Positions 1 through 8,919 of a stretch of DNA of 64,000 bases are shown one piece after another. Numbering within the stretch: position 1 is the stretch's first letter; each line of letters begins with the position of its first letter. Origin of the DNA: Lachnoanaerobaculum orale (GTDB lineage Bacteria; Bacillota; Clostridia; Lachnospirales; Lachnospiraceae); contig NZ_RRCM01000001.1 of NCBI RefSeq assembly GCF_003862485.1, forward strand, positions 1,938,384 to 2,002,383, written 5' to 3'. A program made the position numbers and the translations under genes. The notes beneath the pieces were generated by a model. The model ran no database searches. It worked only from the letters and a program-made list of their open reading frames with translations, and had not been told where the DNA came from.

Positions 1-72
1 AACTTTACACATACCGTCATAAAACTGTCGCAATTCTATAAAATTTTTCTCTTCTGCATATCTGATAATCAT
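1..72 (-). CDS. GNAT-like acetyltransferase, N-terminal fragment (runs off window)
   Basis: An open frame starts with ATG at 72 and runs off the left edge after 24 codons. GGAGGG lies about 9 nt upstream (82-88), which supports the start. The visible N-terminus (MIIRYAEEKNFIELRQFYD) has the usual opening of a GNAT-fold N-acetyltransferase: a basic beta strand IRYA, then an acidic helix with an E-L pair. It follows the 94-294 gene on the same strand by 21 bp, so the two are probably cotranscribed. The family call rests on about 20 residues; acceptor substrate is unknown. Confidence 0.5.
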   Translation of the reverse strand, partial: MIIRYAEEKNFIELRQFYDGMCKV

Positions 73-93
73 AGAAATCTATCCCTCCAACTT

Positions 94-294
94 CTAATTT
101 GTACCATCCATTTCAAAATAAGCTTTTACATACTCAAGTAGTATTTCATCCGAATAATCGCCCCCGGTAGAATATGCTATATTCATTATTTCTAATGTAG
201 ATTCATCTAAATTCTTGTCATTATTTGTAAATTCTGAAACTATTTTTTTTATATTTTCAAAATCATCTTCATTTGCTCCATACGGCAATTTCAT
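94..294 (-). CDS. Small acidic hypothetical protein (66 aa)
   Basis: The frame begins with ATG at 294, preceded by AGAAAGGA about 7 nt upstream, a good start signal. The product is short, acidic and soluble, with no signal peptide or membrane segment. It has an Asp/Glu/Asn-rich middle and ends in an aromatic stretch around AYFEMDG. It lies directly before the GNAT-like fragment on the same strand, and the two probably share a transcript. I do not recognise the family. Confidence 0.6.
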   Translation of the reverse strand: MKLPYGANEDDFENIKKIVSEFTNNDKNLDESTLEIMNIAYSTGGDYSDEILLEYVKAYFEMDGTN

Positions 295-324
295 CCGGTC
301 ATCCTTTCTGCAAAAGCTACCTGC

Positions 325-353
325 TTTACACTTTTAAATTATACACCTATATG
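325..353 (+). promoter_or_regulatory. Candidate sigma-A promoter for ychF
   Basis: TTTACA (325-330) and TATATG (348-353) are separated by 17 bp, about 90 bp before the ychF start. The region is very A+T-rich, so chance matches are possible. No other signal in the 150-bp gap is better. Confidence 0.35.
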
Positions 354-444
354 TTAAAATATAACAGGTTAACTTGGAGATTTATTCAGGTTTTATTGTG
401 AATATACTTATTCAAAGCAAAAATATTTTAAAGAAGGTTTTTAT

Positions 445-1542
445 ATGAAACTAGGAATTGTTGGCTTGCCGAATGTAGGCAAGAGTACATTATTTAACTC
501 ATTGACAAAGGCAGGTGCTACTGCCGCAAACTATCCTTTTGCTACCATTGACCCTAATGTAGGTGTTGTAGCGGTACCGGATGACAGATTAAAAGAACTT
601 GGCAAATTATATAATACAAAGAAAGTTACACCTGCACTTATAGACTTCGTAGATATCGCAGGTCTTGTAAAAGGTGCCAGCAAAGGTGAAGGTCTTGGAA
701 ACCAGTTTTTATCAAATATTCGTGAATGTGATGCCATCATCCATGTGGTAAGATGTTTTGATGATTCAAATATCATCCATGTAGAAGGAAGTGTTGATCC
801 TATCAGAGATATCGAAACTATCAACTTAGAGCTTATATTCTCCGATATTGAGATTTTGGAGCGAAGAATTGCAAAGACTAAAAAAGCTGCTATGAATGAC
901 AAAGCCTTAAAGCATGAGCTTGATATCCTTTTGGAACTCAAGGATATACTTGAAAATGACAATATGGCAAGCAGCTACACATCTTCCGATGAAGAGGACT
1001 TAGCATTCGTAAAGTCACTAGGACTTATCACATATATGCCTGTTATCTTTGCCGCAAATGTAGCTGAGGATGACCTTGCTGATGACGGTGCTTCAAATGA
1101 GTATGTAGCTAAGGTAAAAGAATATGCCGCAAAATCAAACGCAAAGGTATTTGTTGTATGTGCAGCCATTGAAGAAGAAATTTCACAGCTTGATGATGAG
1201 GAAAAAGCTGAATATCTTGATGCTCTTGGAATCTCCGTATCAGGTCTTGATAAGCTTATTGCAGCCAGCTATGATCTGCTTGGACTTTTAAGCTATCTTA
1301 CAGCCGGTGAGGATGAGTGCAGAGCCTGGACAATAAAGAAAGGCACAAAGGCTCCTGGAGCGGCAGGAAAGATTCACTCAGACTTTGAGCGTGGATTTAT
1401 CAAAGCTGAGGTTATCAACTATCAGGATCTTCTTGATTGTGGCTCTACATCTGCTGCCAAGGAAAAAGGCTTGGTACGTATAGAAGGTAAAGAATATGTA
1501 GTACAGGACGGAGATGTAATACTCTTTAGATTTAATGTGTAA
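445..1542 (+). CDS. ychF: Redox-regulated P-loop ATPase YchF (EngD)
   Basis: The protein is a full-length (365 aa) Obg-family P-loop ATPase of the YchF branch. The G1 motif GLPNVGKS is at residues 7-14, followed by the switch region with DIAGLVKGAS. The fourth nucleotide-recognition motif is an N-x-x-E type (AANVAED) rather than NKxD, the feature that makes YchF prefer ATP over GTP. The C-terminal third carries the TGS domain, ending with the conserved EYVVQDGDVILFRFNV segment. YchF proteins associate with ribosomes and act in translation and oxidative-stress tuning. AAGAAGG lies before the ATG. The next gene starts 24 bp downstream, so they are probably cotranscribed. Confidence 0.97.
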   Translation: MKLGIVGLPNVGKSTLFNSLTKAGATAANYPFATIDPNVGVVAVPDDRLKELGKLYNTKKVTPALIDFVDIAGLVKGASKGEGLGNQFLSNIRECDAIIHVVRCFDDSNIIHVEGSVDPIRDIETINLELIFSDIEILERRIAKTKKAAMNDKALKHELDILLELKDILENDNMASSYTSSDEEDLAFVKSLGLITYMPVIFAANVAEDDLADDGASNEYVAKVKEYAAKSNAKVFVVCAAIEEEISQLDDEEKAEYLDALGISVSGLDKLIAASYDLLGLLSYLTAGEDECRAWTIKKGTKAPGAAGKIHSDFERGFIKAEVINYQDLLDCGSTSAAKEKGLVRIEGKEYVVQDGDVILFRFNV

Positions 1543-1566
1543 AAAGTTTATATAAAGGGGGTTTAT

Positions 1567-2049
1567 ATGAAAAAGAATACATTACCTGTTTTTGGTGTCG
1601 GTCCTATTTATGCCGTCAGTTGTTTTCTTCTAACCGCCTTCGGGCTTTTCTTAAAAAAGAATGGATTTCTAAATGGCGGAGACCTTCCGGGCTTAAAGTC
1701 TGTAGCGATGATTATAGGCTTTCTGCTTATTTTTATCGGAGTCGCATTGTGGATATATGCTGTAATCATTCAAAGAATCAGTAGAGAGATAAGCAGTGGG
1801 AATCTGGTAACAACCGGAATATATTCTATTGTCAGAAACCCTATATATCTTGCATTTTTATGTGTGTGTACCGGTATTCTGGTAACAGCACATAATGTGT
1901 ACTTGCTTATATTTCCGGTAGTTTTTTATATATTCTTAACTGTACTGATGAAGCAGACTGAAGAAAAGTGGTTGCTTGATAAATTCGGATCGGAATATAT
2001 AGAGTATTGTAAACATGTTAACAGGGTTATACCTTGGTTTAAACATTAA
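1567..2049 (+). CDS. Isoprenylcysteine carboxyl methyltransferase (ICMT/PEMT)-family membrane protein
   Basis: This 160-aa protein has four hydrophobic segments (about residues 8-28, 40-65, 90-115 and 115-130). Between segments 2 and 3 lies TTGIYSIVRNPIYLAFL, the motif in which bacterial ICMT-like proteins hold the SAM-binding R-N-P-x-Y residues. The C-terminus has the family's E-E-x-x-L-x-x-x-F-G-x-E-Y pattern (EEKWLLDKFGSEY). Bacterial members are membrane-embedded methyltransferases whose substrates are mostly unknown. AAAGGGGG precedes the ATG. It is probably cotranscribed with ychF. Confidence 0.85.
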   Translation: MKKNTLPVFGVGPIYAVSCFLLTAFGLFLKKNGFLNGGDLPGLKSVAMIIGFLLIFIGVALWIYAVIIQRISREISSGNLVTTGIYSIVRNPIYLAFLCVCTGILVTAHNVYLLIFPVVFYIFLTVLMKQTEEKWLLDKFGSEYIEYCKHVNRVIPWFKH

Positions 2050-2058
2050 TATATTTAT

Positions 2059-2076
2059 GCCATCACCTGTGATGGC
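2059..2076 (+). repeat. Perfect 8-bp inverted repeat between two genes
   Basis: GCCATCAC and GTGATGGC flank a 2-nt CT spacer, immediately after the methyltransferase stop and just before the ribosome binding site of the next gene. There is no U-tract, so it is not a standard terminator. It could be a small operator, or an mRNA hairpin that limits read-through or affects translation of the downstream gene. Confidence 0.5.
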
Positions 2077-2091
2077 GGAATGGAGATTATT

Positions 2092-2559
2092 ATGGCGTTA
2101 ATGGATTTATTTAAAAAGGCTTTTATGGGAGCAACTGACGAGGAAAATCGTAAGAACAAAGCCAGAATGAGAGAAATATTTAACAGCAGTGTTGCAAACG
2201 GTGATGATTACAAGCTTATTTATTGCCATATGGAAAACTGTACCAATGCTGTTATAGTTAAGGTTACAAGACATAGTAACTTTATTGTAGGGTACAAGGA
2301 ATGCGAAGTTGTAGTTATTCCTGTAAATGCCGAACTTACAGAGTATGGAGATGCAATGGTATTTAATAAAGCAAATGAAAGCTTTACTAAGACATCTCTA
2401 GGCTTTTGTTTTGTAGGAAATTCTGAAGTTTCTCTGCAATTTGTTCCTATGACATATGAACCGGGTATAACTGCCGGTGCAAGACATTCAGTTTCAATCA
2501 CTCAATCATCTGCAGAAGTGGCCGAGTTTAAAAATTTCTTTAAAAAGGGATTACAGTAA
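2092..2559 (+). CDS. Hypothetical protein (155 aa)
   Basis: The start at 2092 is preferred over the in-frame ATG at 2080 because GGAG at 2082-2085 gives normal spacing only to the later codon. The product has a charged N-terminal helix (DLFKKAFM, then K/R/E-rich to about residue 30). The rest is a beta-rich domain with a KLIYCHMENCTN segment and repeated short hydrophobic strands (AVIVKV, CEVVVIPV, VSLQFVPM). No signal peptide or membrane helix is visible. I do not recognise the family. It sits between the methyltransferase gene and another unknown gene on the same strand, ending in a shared terminator. Confidence 0.75.
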   Translation: MALMDLFKKAFMGATDEENRKNKARMREIFNSSVANGDDYKLIYCHMENCTNAVIVKVTRHSNFIVGYKECEVVVIPVNAELTEYGDAMVFNKANESFTKTSLGFCFVGNSEVSLQFVPMTYEPGITAGARHSVSITQSSAEVAEFKNFFKKGLQ

Positions 2560-2577
2560 TTTGTAAATGTAAGAATT

Positions 2578-2982
2578 ATGAATAAAGAAGATATAATCAT
2601 CGCACTAAAAGAAGCGGTAATACCAGATGAAGAGTATTATATTGATAATGAAATAATAGATGCAATGCTTGAGTATCCCGACCCGTTCCAATTTGTGAAA
2701 CCTATCTTGGATATAATATCACAAAACCCGAGTGTCGACTTCGGATCTCCCGGAGAATTGGTCCACTTTGTAGAAAAGTTTTATAAAAAGGGCTATGAAG
2801 AAGCACTTATTGAATCGGTAAAGAAAAATCCTACATTTCATAATATATGGATGATTCATCGTTGCTACAATGATGCAAACTGTGCTTTCCATAATGACTT
2901 TTTATCACTGATAAATGAGATTAAAGAAAACCCTTCTACATCTGCTGATATTATAAAGGCAATTGAAATGTTTAATTGGTAA
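2578..2982 (+). CDS. Hypothetical protein (134 aa), possibly immunity-like
   Basis: The frame starts 18 bp after the preceding gene, with only a weak AAGAA signal. The product is acidic and mostly helical. A central segment GSPGELVHFVEKF is followed by NPTFHNIWMIHRCYND, and the C-terminus is helical (ADIIKAIEMFNW). This size and composition resemble small immunity proteins of polymorphic toxin systems, but no toxin gene is adjacent, so the resemblance is only a suggestion. A strong hairpin terminator follows. Confidence 0.7.
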   Translation: MNKEDIIIALKEAVIPDEEYYIDNEIIDAMLEYPDPFQFVKPILDIISQNPSVDFGSPGELVHFVEKFYKKGYEEALIESVKKNPTFHNIWMIHRCYNDANCAFHNDFLSLINEIKENPSTSADIIKAIEMFNW

Positions 2983-2991
2983 TTATTTAAT

Positions 2992-3034
2992 AAAAAATCT
3001 TGGAGCCGGCAAACGCCGATTCCAAGATTTTTTT
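2992..3034. terminator. Bidirectional intrinsic terminator between convergent genes
   Basis: AAAATCTTGGA pairs with TCCAAGATTTT, and an inner GGC/GCC pair closes over an AAAC loop. The stem is flanked by A-runs on the left and T-runs on the right, so it can terminate both the plus-strand hypothetical gene and the minus-strand leuS. Confidence 0.9.
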
Positions 3035-3037
3035 GTT

Positions 3038-5452
3038 TTATCCAACCACTATATTTATAATCTTCTTCGGAACATAAATTTCTTTTCTTATTGTTCCCTC
3101 AAGCTTTCCGGCTTCTGATAAAGCTTTCTTACCTGCCTCTATAGCATCTTCCTTGCTTACATTGGCATCAAGCTCAATAACAAGCTTTGTCTTTCCGTTT
3201 ATCTGAACAGGAACCTCTATTGTATCCACTTCCTTATGGCTCTCATCAAATGTAGGCCACTCTGCATGGAATACCGAGCCGCTTTCTCCAAGCTCTTCCC
3301 AAAGCTCCTCACCTATATGAGGTGCAAACGGTGCCAGCAATATGGTAAATGCCTTTAATGTTTCCTTATCCACACCGTTCTTTTTACTAAGCTCATTAAG
3401 CTTATTATTGTACTCCATAAAGCCTGCAATAACTGTATTTAAGCTGAATGCATTAAATCTTTGCTCAATATCCGAGATAAGATTTGCGCGAACTCTTAAG
3501 AGCTCTCTGTCAGCCTCTACATTCTTATCCTTATTGTCCATTACAAGCTTATAGAACTTATTTAAAAATCTTGAAACGCCCTCAATACCTCTGTCATCCC
3601 AGTCGGCATCAAGCTCAGGCGGTCCTACGAAAAGCTCATACATTCTGAGAGCATCACAGCCGTAGTCACGAACAAGATCATCAGGTGAAACTACATTTCC
3701 CTTACTCTTACTCATCTTCTGTCCGTCACTGCCGTTTATCATACCCTGATTGAAAAGCTTTGTGAAAGGCTCATCAAAGTCAACTACACCAATATCATGT
3801 AAGAACTTTGTATAGAATCTTGAATAAAGCAAATGAAGTACGGCATGCTCAACACCGCCGATATACATATCTACAGGGAGGTATTTATCCGCCATCTCCT
3901 TACTTACAAGTTCCTTATCATTGTGAGGATCCACATATCTTAAGAAATACCAGCTTGAACCTGCCCACTGCGGCATAGTGTTTGTCTCACGCTTTGCAGG
4001 TCCGCCACATACAGGACATGTTGTATTTACCCACTCGTCAATAGCCGCAAGCGGTGACTCACCTGTTCCGGTAGGCTGGTAGCTCTCTACCTTAGGAAGC
4101 TCAAGAGGGAGCTGATCCTCAGGTACAGGTACGTTTCCGCAACATGGACAATGTACTATAGGAATAGGCTCACCCCAGTAACGCTGTCTTGAAAATACCC
4201 AGTCACGAAGCTTGTAGTTGGTAGTCTTCTTACCATATCCCTTCTCCTCAATCATCTGCGGAGCTTCAAGCTTTAACTTGGCACTTTCCATACCGTTCCA
4301 GTCACCTGAATTTATCATTGTACCTACAGCATCTGTGTAGGCTTCTGTCATATTTTCAATTTCTTCACCGTCTTTTGTGATAACCTGAACTATAGGAAGG
4401 CCGAACTTCTTTGCAAAATCAAAGTCTCTGTCATCATGTGCAGGTACACACATAATAGCTCCTGTACCGTAGTCGGCCAAAACATAGTCTGAAAGCCAGA
4501 TAGGTGTCTTCGCTCCGTTTAGCGGATTGATTGCATAAGAACCTGTAAATACACCTGTCTTTTCCTTTGACTGCATTCTGTCGACATTTGACTTCATAGA
4601 GCTGTCAAAGATATACTTCTCAACAGCCTCTCTTTGATCATCGGTAGCAAGCTTCTTTGCAAGCTCATGCTCAGGTGAAAGTACCATAAAGGTAGCACCG
4701 TAGAGAGTATCGGGTCTTGTAGTGTAAACAACTATATTGTCATCGCTTCCGTCCACCTTGAAGTTTACCTCGGCACCGTAGCTCTTTCCTATCCAGTCCG
4801 ACTGCATCTTTTTAACCTTCTCAGGCCAGTCAAGCTTGTCAAGGTCATTAAGAAGTCTGTCCGCATACTTTGTAATTCTAAGCATCCACTGACGAAGGTT
4901 TTTCTTGGTAACAGGAGTTCCGCATCTCTCACATTTTCCGTCTACCACCTCTTCGTTTGCAAGACCTGTCTTACATGAAGGACACCAGTTTATCGGGAAT
5001 TCCTTCTCATATGCAAGGCCTTTTTTGAACATCTGAACAAATATCCACTGTGTCCACTTATAGAACTTAGGATCTGTAGTATTTACCTCTCTGTCCCAAT
5101 CGTATATTGCGGCAATCTCATTTATCTGTCTTTTGATATTGGCTACATTCTCGGCTGTAGACTTTGCAGGATGAACTCCCATCTTTATAGCGTAGTTCTC
5201 TGCAGGAAGTCCGAATGCATCCCAACCCATAGGATGGATTACATAATGTCCCTTTAATACCTGATATCTGCTCCATACATCCGATATTACATATCCTCTC
5301 CAATGTCCTACATGAAGTCCCGAACCTGAAGGGTATGGGAACATATCCAAGCAATAGTACTTAGGCTTCTTTCCGTCATCTACATTTATAGGATGCTCTT
5401 CCCATCTTTTCTTCCATTTTTTCTCTATTGCACTATGATTATACTGTGCCAT
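3038..5452 (-). CDS. leuS: Leucine--tRNA ligase
   Basis: The enzyme charges tRNA-Leu. The class I signature is seen as PYPSGSGLHVGH (HVGH at 47-50) and KMSKS at 579-583. A zinc-binding insert carries C156, C159, C173 and C176. The editing domain lies between (TTRPDTLYGATF about residue 245), and the anticodon-binding domain ends in APHIGEELWEELG. At 804 aa it is a normal bacterial length. The start is the ATG at 5452. glyS lies 89 bp upstream on the same strand. That gap has no T-box signature, so leucine-specific attenuation is not evident. Confidence 0.98.
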   Translation of the reverse strand: MAQYNHSAIEKKWKKRWEEHPINVDDGKKPKYYCLDMFPYPSGSGLHVGHWRGYVISDVWSRYQVLKGHYVIHPMGWDAFGLPAENYAIKMGVHPAKSTAENVANIKRQINEIAAIYDWDREVNTTDPKFYKWTQWIFVQMFKKGLAYEKEFPINWCPSCKTGLANEEVVDGKCERCGTPVTKKNLRQWMLRITKYADRLLNDLDKLDWPEKVKKMQSDWIGKSYGAEVNFKVDGSDDNIVVYTTRPDTLYGATFMVLSPEHELAKKLATDDQREAVEKYIFDSSMKSNVDRMQSKEKTGVFTGSYAINPLNGAKTPIWLSDYVLADYGTGAIMCVPAHDDRDFDFAKKFGLPIVQVITKDGEEIENMTEAYTDAVGTMINSGDWNGMESAKLKLEAPQMIEEKGYGKKTTNYKLRDWVFSRQRYWGEPIPIVHCPCCGNVPVPEDQLPLELPKVESYQPTGTGESPLAAIDEWVNTTCPVCGGPAKRETNTMPQWAGSSWYFLRYVDPHNDKELVSKEMADKYLPVDMYIGGVEHAVLHLLYSRFYTKFLHDIGVVDFDEPFTKLFNQGMINGSDGQKMSKSKGNVVSPDDLVRDYGCDALRMYELFVGPPELDADWDDRGIEGVSRFLNKFYKLVMDNKDKNVEADRELLRVRANLISDIEQRFNAFSLNTVIAGFMEYNNKLNELSKKNGVDKETLKAFTILLAPFAPHIGEELWEELGESGSVFHAEWPTFDESHKEVDTIEVPVQINGKTKLVIELDANVSKEDAIEAGKKALSEAGKLEGTIRKEIYVPKKIINIVVG

Positions 5453-5487
5453 AATCTATTCCTTTCGCTACCTGTTTAAAGTTGATT

Positions 5488-5522
5488 AGAGCTTCCCTCC
5501 ACAAATGTGAAGTTAAAGCTCT
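5488..5522 (-). other. Short inverted repeat in the glyS-leuS gap
   Basis: AGAGCTT and AAGCTCT are separated by about 21 nt in the intercistronic gap. With no U-run, it is not a convincing terminator. It may be a processing or stability hairpin, but the stem is only 7 bp. Confidence 0.3.
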
Positions 5523-5541
5523 ACTCAAAATAAGTTAAATT

Positions 5542-6930
5542 TTAAAATCTGAATTTGTCCTCAAAATAAGCCTTAAGCTCTGAGATAGGTACTCTTACCT
5601 GCTCCATACTGTCTCTGTCTCTTACAGTTACAGCATTGTCATTCTCGGAATCAAAGTCGTAAGTGATGCAGAACGGTGTACCGATCTCATCCTGTCTACG
5701 ATATCTCTTACCGATATTTCCTCTGTCGTCAAACTCTACATTGTAGTACTTTGACAACTCTTCAGAAATCTTAAGAGCGCCCTCATTAAGCTTCTTTGAA
5801 AGAGGTAAAATACCGATCTTAACAGGAGCAAGTGCCGGATGGAAATGAAGAACGGTTCTGGTATCCCCACCCTCCAGTGTCTCCTCGTCATATGCCGCAC
5901 AGAGGAATGCTAAAGTTACTCTGTCCGCTCCAAGTGAAGGCTCTATAACATATGGAATATATCTTTCACTTGTCTCATCGTCAAAGTATGAAAGATCCTG
6001 TCCTGAAACTTCCTGATGACGATTAAGGTCATAATCCGTTCTGTCCGCGATTCCCCAAAGCTCACCCCAGCCGAACGGGAATAAAAACTCTATATCCGTT
6101 GTAGCATTTGAATAGAAACTGAGCTCTTCCTTATCATGGTCTCTGAGTCTCATCTGCTCCTCTTTGATACCTAGCGCTATAAGCCAGTCTCTACAAAAAC
6201 CTCTCCAGTAGTCAAACCACTCAAGGTCCGTACCCGGCTTACAGAAGAACTCAAGCTCCATCTGCTCAAACTCTCTTGTTCTGAATGTGAAGTTACCCGG
6301 TGTAATCTCGTTTCTGAATGACTTACCTATCTGTCCTATACCGAAAGGAACTTTCTTTCTTGAAGTTCTTTGTACATTCTTAAAGTTTACAAAGATACCC
6401 TGTGCTGTCTCAGGTCTTAAATAAACCACATTTTTGGCATCCTCTGTTACACCCTGGAAAGTCTTAAACATAAGGTTGAACTGACGGATATCTGTAAAGT
6501 TGTGCTTACCGCAGGTCGGACAAGCTATTTCGTGCTCGTCAATATACTTTTTCATCTCGTCATTTGACCATGCGTCCACACTTCCTTCTATAGTAATGCC
6601 GTTTTCCTGCATATAATCTTCTATTATCTTGTCTGCTCTGAATCTTTCATGACATTCCTTACAGTCCATCAAAGGATCCGAGAAGCTTCCCAAATGTCCT
6701 GAAGCAATCCATGTCTGCGGATTCATCAAGATAGCACAATCCACACCTACATTGTATGGTGATTCTTTTATAAACTTCTGCCACCAAGCCGCCTTAACAT
6801 TATTCTTTAATTCAACACCTAAGTTACCATAGTCCCAGGTATTTGCAAGACCTCCGTATATCTCTGAACCCGGATATACAAATCCTCTTGATTTTGCCAG
6901 TGCTATGATTTTTTCCATGCTATATTCCAT
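5542..6930 (-). CDS. glyQS: Glycine--tRNA ligase, single-chain class II type
   Basis: This is the dimeric GlyQS type found in many Firmicutes and in eukaryotes, not the alpha2beta2 form; 462 aa matches that type. Visible class II features are motif 2 around [19 protein letters not shown] and motif 3 near [17 protein letters not shown]. The N-terminus has [29 protein letters not shown] and CPTCGKH pair marks the zinc-binding insertion. The C-terminal domain ([14 protein letters not shown] onward) binds the anticodon. AAGGAGATATTC precedes the ATG. It starts 11 bp after the upstream lipoprotein gene, so the two are probably cotranscribed. Confidence 0.97.
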   Translation of the reverse strand: MEYSMEKIIALAKSRGFVYPGSEIYGGLANTWDYGNLGVELKNNVKAAWWQKFIKESPYNVGVDCAILMNPQTWIASGHLGSFSDPLMDCKECHERFRADKIIEDYMQENGITIEGSVDAWSNDEMKKYIDEHEIACPTCGKHNFTDIRQFNLMFKTFQGVTEDAKNVVYLRPETAQGIFVNFKNVQRTSRKKVPFGIGQIGKSFRNEITPGNFTFRTREFEQMELEFFCKPGTDLEWFDYWRGFCRDWLIALGIKEEQMRLRDHDKEELSFYSNATTDIEFLFPFGWGELWGIADRTDYDLNRHQEVSGQDLSYFDDETSERYIPYVIEPSLGADRVTLAFLCAAYDEETLEGGDTRTVLHFHPALAPVKIGILPLSKKLNEGALKISEELSKYYNVEFDDRGNIGKRYRRQDEIGTPFCITYDFDSENDNAVTVRDRDSMEQVRVPISELKAYFEDKFRF

Positions 6931-6941
6931 GAATATCTCCT

Positions 6942-7502
6942 TTATTTAAAAATGATATAATTAAAGCCATCTACCTTGGCAGTATTATCGTTAAATTCTA
7001 TGTTGTTTGATACATATGTGATTTTACCGTCTGTATACACATCAGCCTTGCCGTCTATTACAGCAATATAATTGCCTTTGATTCCGTCAGGTATCTCTAT
7101 TGAATCCATCTTTGATACATCAATATCGCTAAGCTTGTATACCTCTACAGAATTCAAATCAAAGCTGTTATCTTGAGTAAACTTTGCAAATTCCTGCATA
7201 CACTCAAATGAAGTATATGAGAATACCACCTTTGCAATATCATTCTTTATCCCGGCTTCTTCCAGTTTTACCTGATTTGCGGAATTAAGCTTGTTAAAAT
7301 CCTCCACTTCCGCATTTGCAAAATCTTTAAGTTCTTCACTTTTTGCCTTAGTATCTATCTTTTGCACCAAAGCCGACTTTAATGTACCGTCTTTAGATAT
7401 AAATATAGAACTTTCATCAGGATTATATGAATATGCTTTTTTACCACCACAGCCGGATAAAAATAATATCATCATTATAGCTATCAGATATCCCTTTTTC
7501 AT
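6942..7502 (-). CDS. Small predicted lipoprotein
   Basis: The start is placed at 7502 because GAGGAG lies 5 nt upstream and the protein then opens with a classical lipoprotein signal peptide. Its lipobox is LSGC with Cys18. A longer frame to 7556 lacks a ribosome binding site. The mature part (about 168 aa) is beta-rich with no recognised domain, ending in [10 protein letters not shown]. Acidic and lysine-rich patches suggest an extracytoplasmic, membrane-anchored protein. It lies immediately before glyQS, an odd pairing with no obvious functional logic. Function unknown. Confidence 0.8.
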   Translation of the reverse strand: MKKGYLIAIMMILFLSGCGGKKAYSYNPDESSIFISKDGTLKSALVQKIDTKAKSEELKDFANAEVEDFNKLNSANQVKLEEAGIKNDIAKVVFSYTSFECMQEFAKFTQDNSFDLNSVEVYKLSDIDVSKMDSIEIPDGIKGNYIAVIDGKADVYTDGKITYVSNNIEFNDNTAKVDGFNYIIFK

Positions 7503-7618
7503 GAGTACTCCTCTTCTATATAATTTCATATGCCCCAAATCGAAGCAATGTAACAAGTAAAACTACATCAAAAGATATAAACCTGTCCCGGGCTTTTACA
7601 TTAAGACATCAAAAATAA

Positions 7619-7667
7619 GTATGCCACAAATGACTGCCATTTTCAAGGTAGGAGAGATTTTTTATTA
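7619..7667. repeat. 49-bp direct repeat, copy 1
   Basis: The 49-bp stretch here matches 10168-10216 in the same orientation, with one difference visible (G at 7656, T at 10205). The most distinctive part is GCCACAAATGACTGCC, followed by ATTTTCAAGG. On the minus strand it contains TTGAAA and CATACT 17 bp apart, so it might also act as a promoter for the lipoprotein-glyQS-leuS genes. The pair brackets the two paralogous lipoprotein genes and some flanking DNA. Confidence 0.85.
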
Positions 7668-7682
7668 TATTTTGTACGATAT

Positions 7683-7718
7683 AAAAAAGCTCCGAATCAA
7701 ATGCAATCGGAGCTTTTT
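7683..7718. terminator. Intrinsic terminator after the tandem lipoprotein genes
   Basis: AAAAAGCTCCGA and TCGGAGCTTTTT form a 12-bp stem around an 11-nt loop. It lies about 75 bp after the stop of the 7795-8895 gene on the minus strand. It is symmetric, so it could work in both directions. Confidence 0.85.
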
Positions 7719-7794
7719 ATAATTAGTTGTTTATGGCCATATACAACAAGCCATATAATAAATACTGATAAAAAATGTTTTTCATACTATCATA

Positions 7795-8895
7795 TTACTT
7801 AACTACCGGTGATGCATATTTACCGGGATCCTTAGCGGGTTTACAGTATTCTCTCCATTCATCAAAGCTATGAATATCATGCTCTTTTCCGTCTACTGAA
7901 TTTTCAGCATTTATTTTAACTCCTTCAAAAGACACTTCTCTACCCTCAGGCAGTATAATTGACATTATTTCCTCTTCACTTGGATTACCTGTAAGTATTA
8001 TATCCACAGCCATATTTGCCCTTACTTTATCTTCATTATTTTTCTTTATTTCATCATATAGTATCTTAAGTACAGGGAACATAGTGAACAGCTTTGTATT
8101 ATTTTCCGTAATGTTTTCTATGTCAGTAAAATGTATCTGCCTACACCCTTCAAAAAAGCTTAATGTTCTTACTGAATTTGTATCAAAATCCGACCACAGC
8201 ACCCTACCCATATTTTGTTTCATAAACTTACTAAATTGTGATGTGTATATTAAGTTTATTCTGTTTTCATCTTCCAAATCATCTATGATATCCTCATACT
8301 CTTTTTCAAACAGCTCTCCTGTCTCCACATCAATATATATCATCCTTTTTGTATTATTGTTCTTATCTTCATTTGACGACACTATATCTTCCGCTCCGAA
8401 TACAAGGCAGGGCTTATTCTCATACATTCTTGTTGTAAACATAGTATAATCGGTAGGCATTATATTCATATTCTTTTCTTTTAAAATTTCAAGAACATCT
8501 ATTTCATTTTTTAATTGCTTACCTCCTATACCATAAACCTTTACGTCAAAATTTTCTATATTTCTTTCTAAATATGTTTTATCTGTATTGACATCCCTCA
8601 TTCTGTTTGAATGTACTGTCATATTCACTTCCACGGCATATTTTAAAGGTATATATAGCATATATCTTATTACAGGGTCTTCACTTTCTTTCATATCATT
8701 ATCCTGTATCGCACAGAGGGCATTTCCGTCTTCACTAATCCAAATCCTTTGCAGATTATTTTTTATTCCCCATGTCAATGTGTAACCGTCATCTACAATC
8801 TTATGGGTTGTATTTTCATCCGCCTTTTTATCTTTACTACTACATCCGATGCAAAACATTATACAAAATACAAATAATAAAACAGCTCTCTTCAT
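7795..8895 (-). CDS. Predicted lipoprotein, tandem paralogue B
   Basis: The 366-aa product starts with a basic, hydrophobic signal peptide and a lipobox ending CIGC (Cys18). The start follows GGAGTAG-type sequence. It resembles the upstream 354-aa protein throughout: both have a mid-region about a parsed GxKL segment with DVxxIL or similar, and both end with SVDG, H, then D-x-x-x-Y/F-K pattern (SVDGKEHDIHSFDEWREY here, SVDGLPHKINNLDDFKKY there). I infer an ancient tandem duplication. No catalytic motif is recognised. The gene sits 24 bp after its paralogue, on the same transcript. Confidence 0.8.
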   Translation of the reverse strand: MKRAVLLFVFCIMFCIGCSSKDKKADENTTHKIVDDGYTLTWGIKNNLQRIWISEDGNALCAIQDNDMKESEDPVIRYMLYIPLKYAVEVNMTVHSNRMRDVNTDKTYLERNIENFDVKVYGIGGKQLKNEIDVLEILKEKNMNIMPTDYTMFTTRMYENKPCLVFGAEDIVSSNEDKNNNTKRMIYIDVETGELFEKEYEDIIDDLEDENRINLIYTSQFSKFMKQNMGRVLWSDFDTNSVRTLSFFEGCRQIHFTDIENITENNTKLFTMFPVLKILYDEIKKNNEDKVRANMAVDIILTGNPSEEEIMSIILPEGREVSFEGVKINAENSVDGKEHDIHSFDEWREYCKPAKDPGKYASPVVK

Positions 8896-8919
8896 CCTTC
8901 TACTCCTCTGCCAATATAT

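Noticed and set aside
531-962. Minus-strand ORF inside ychF
   Set aside because: It is in antisense to a complete, well-motifed gene and shows the serine-rich composition typical of an antisense shadow.
5453-5541. T-box or leader peptide before leuS
   Set aside because: The gap is only 89 bp, with no AGGGTGG-type T-box motif, no specifier stem and no terminator.
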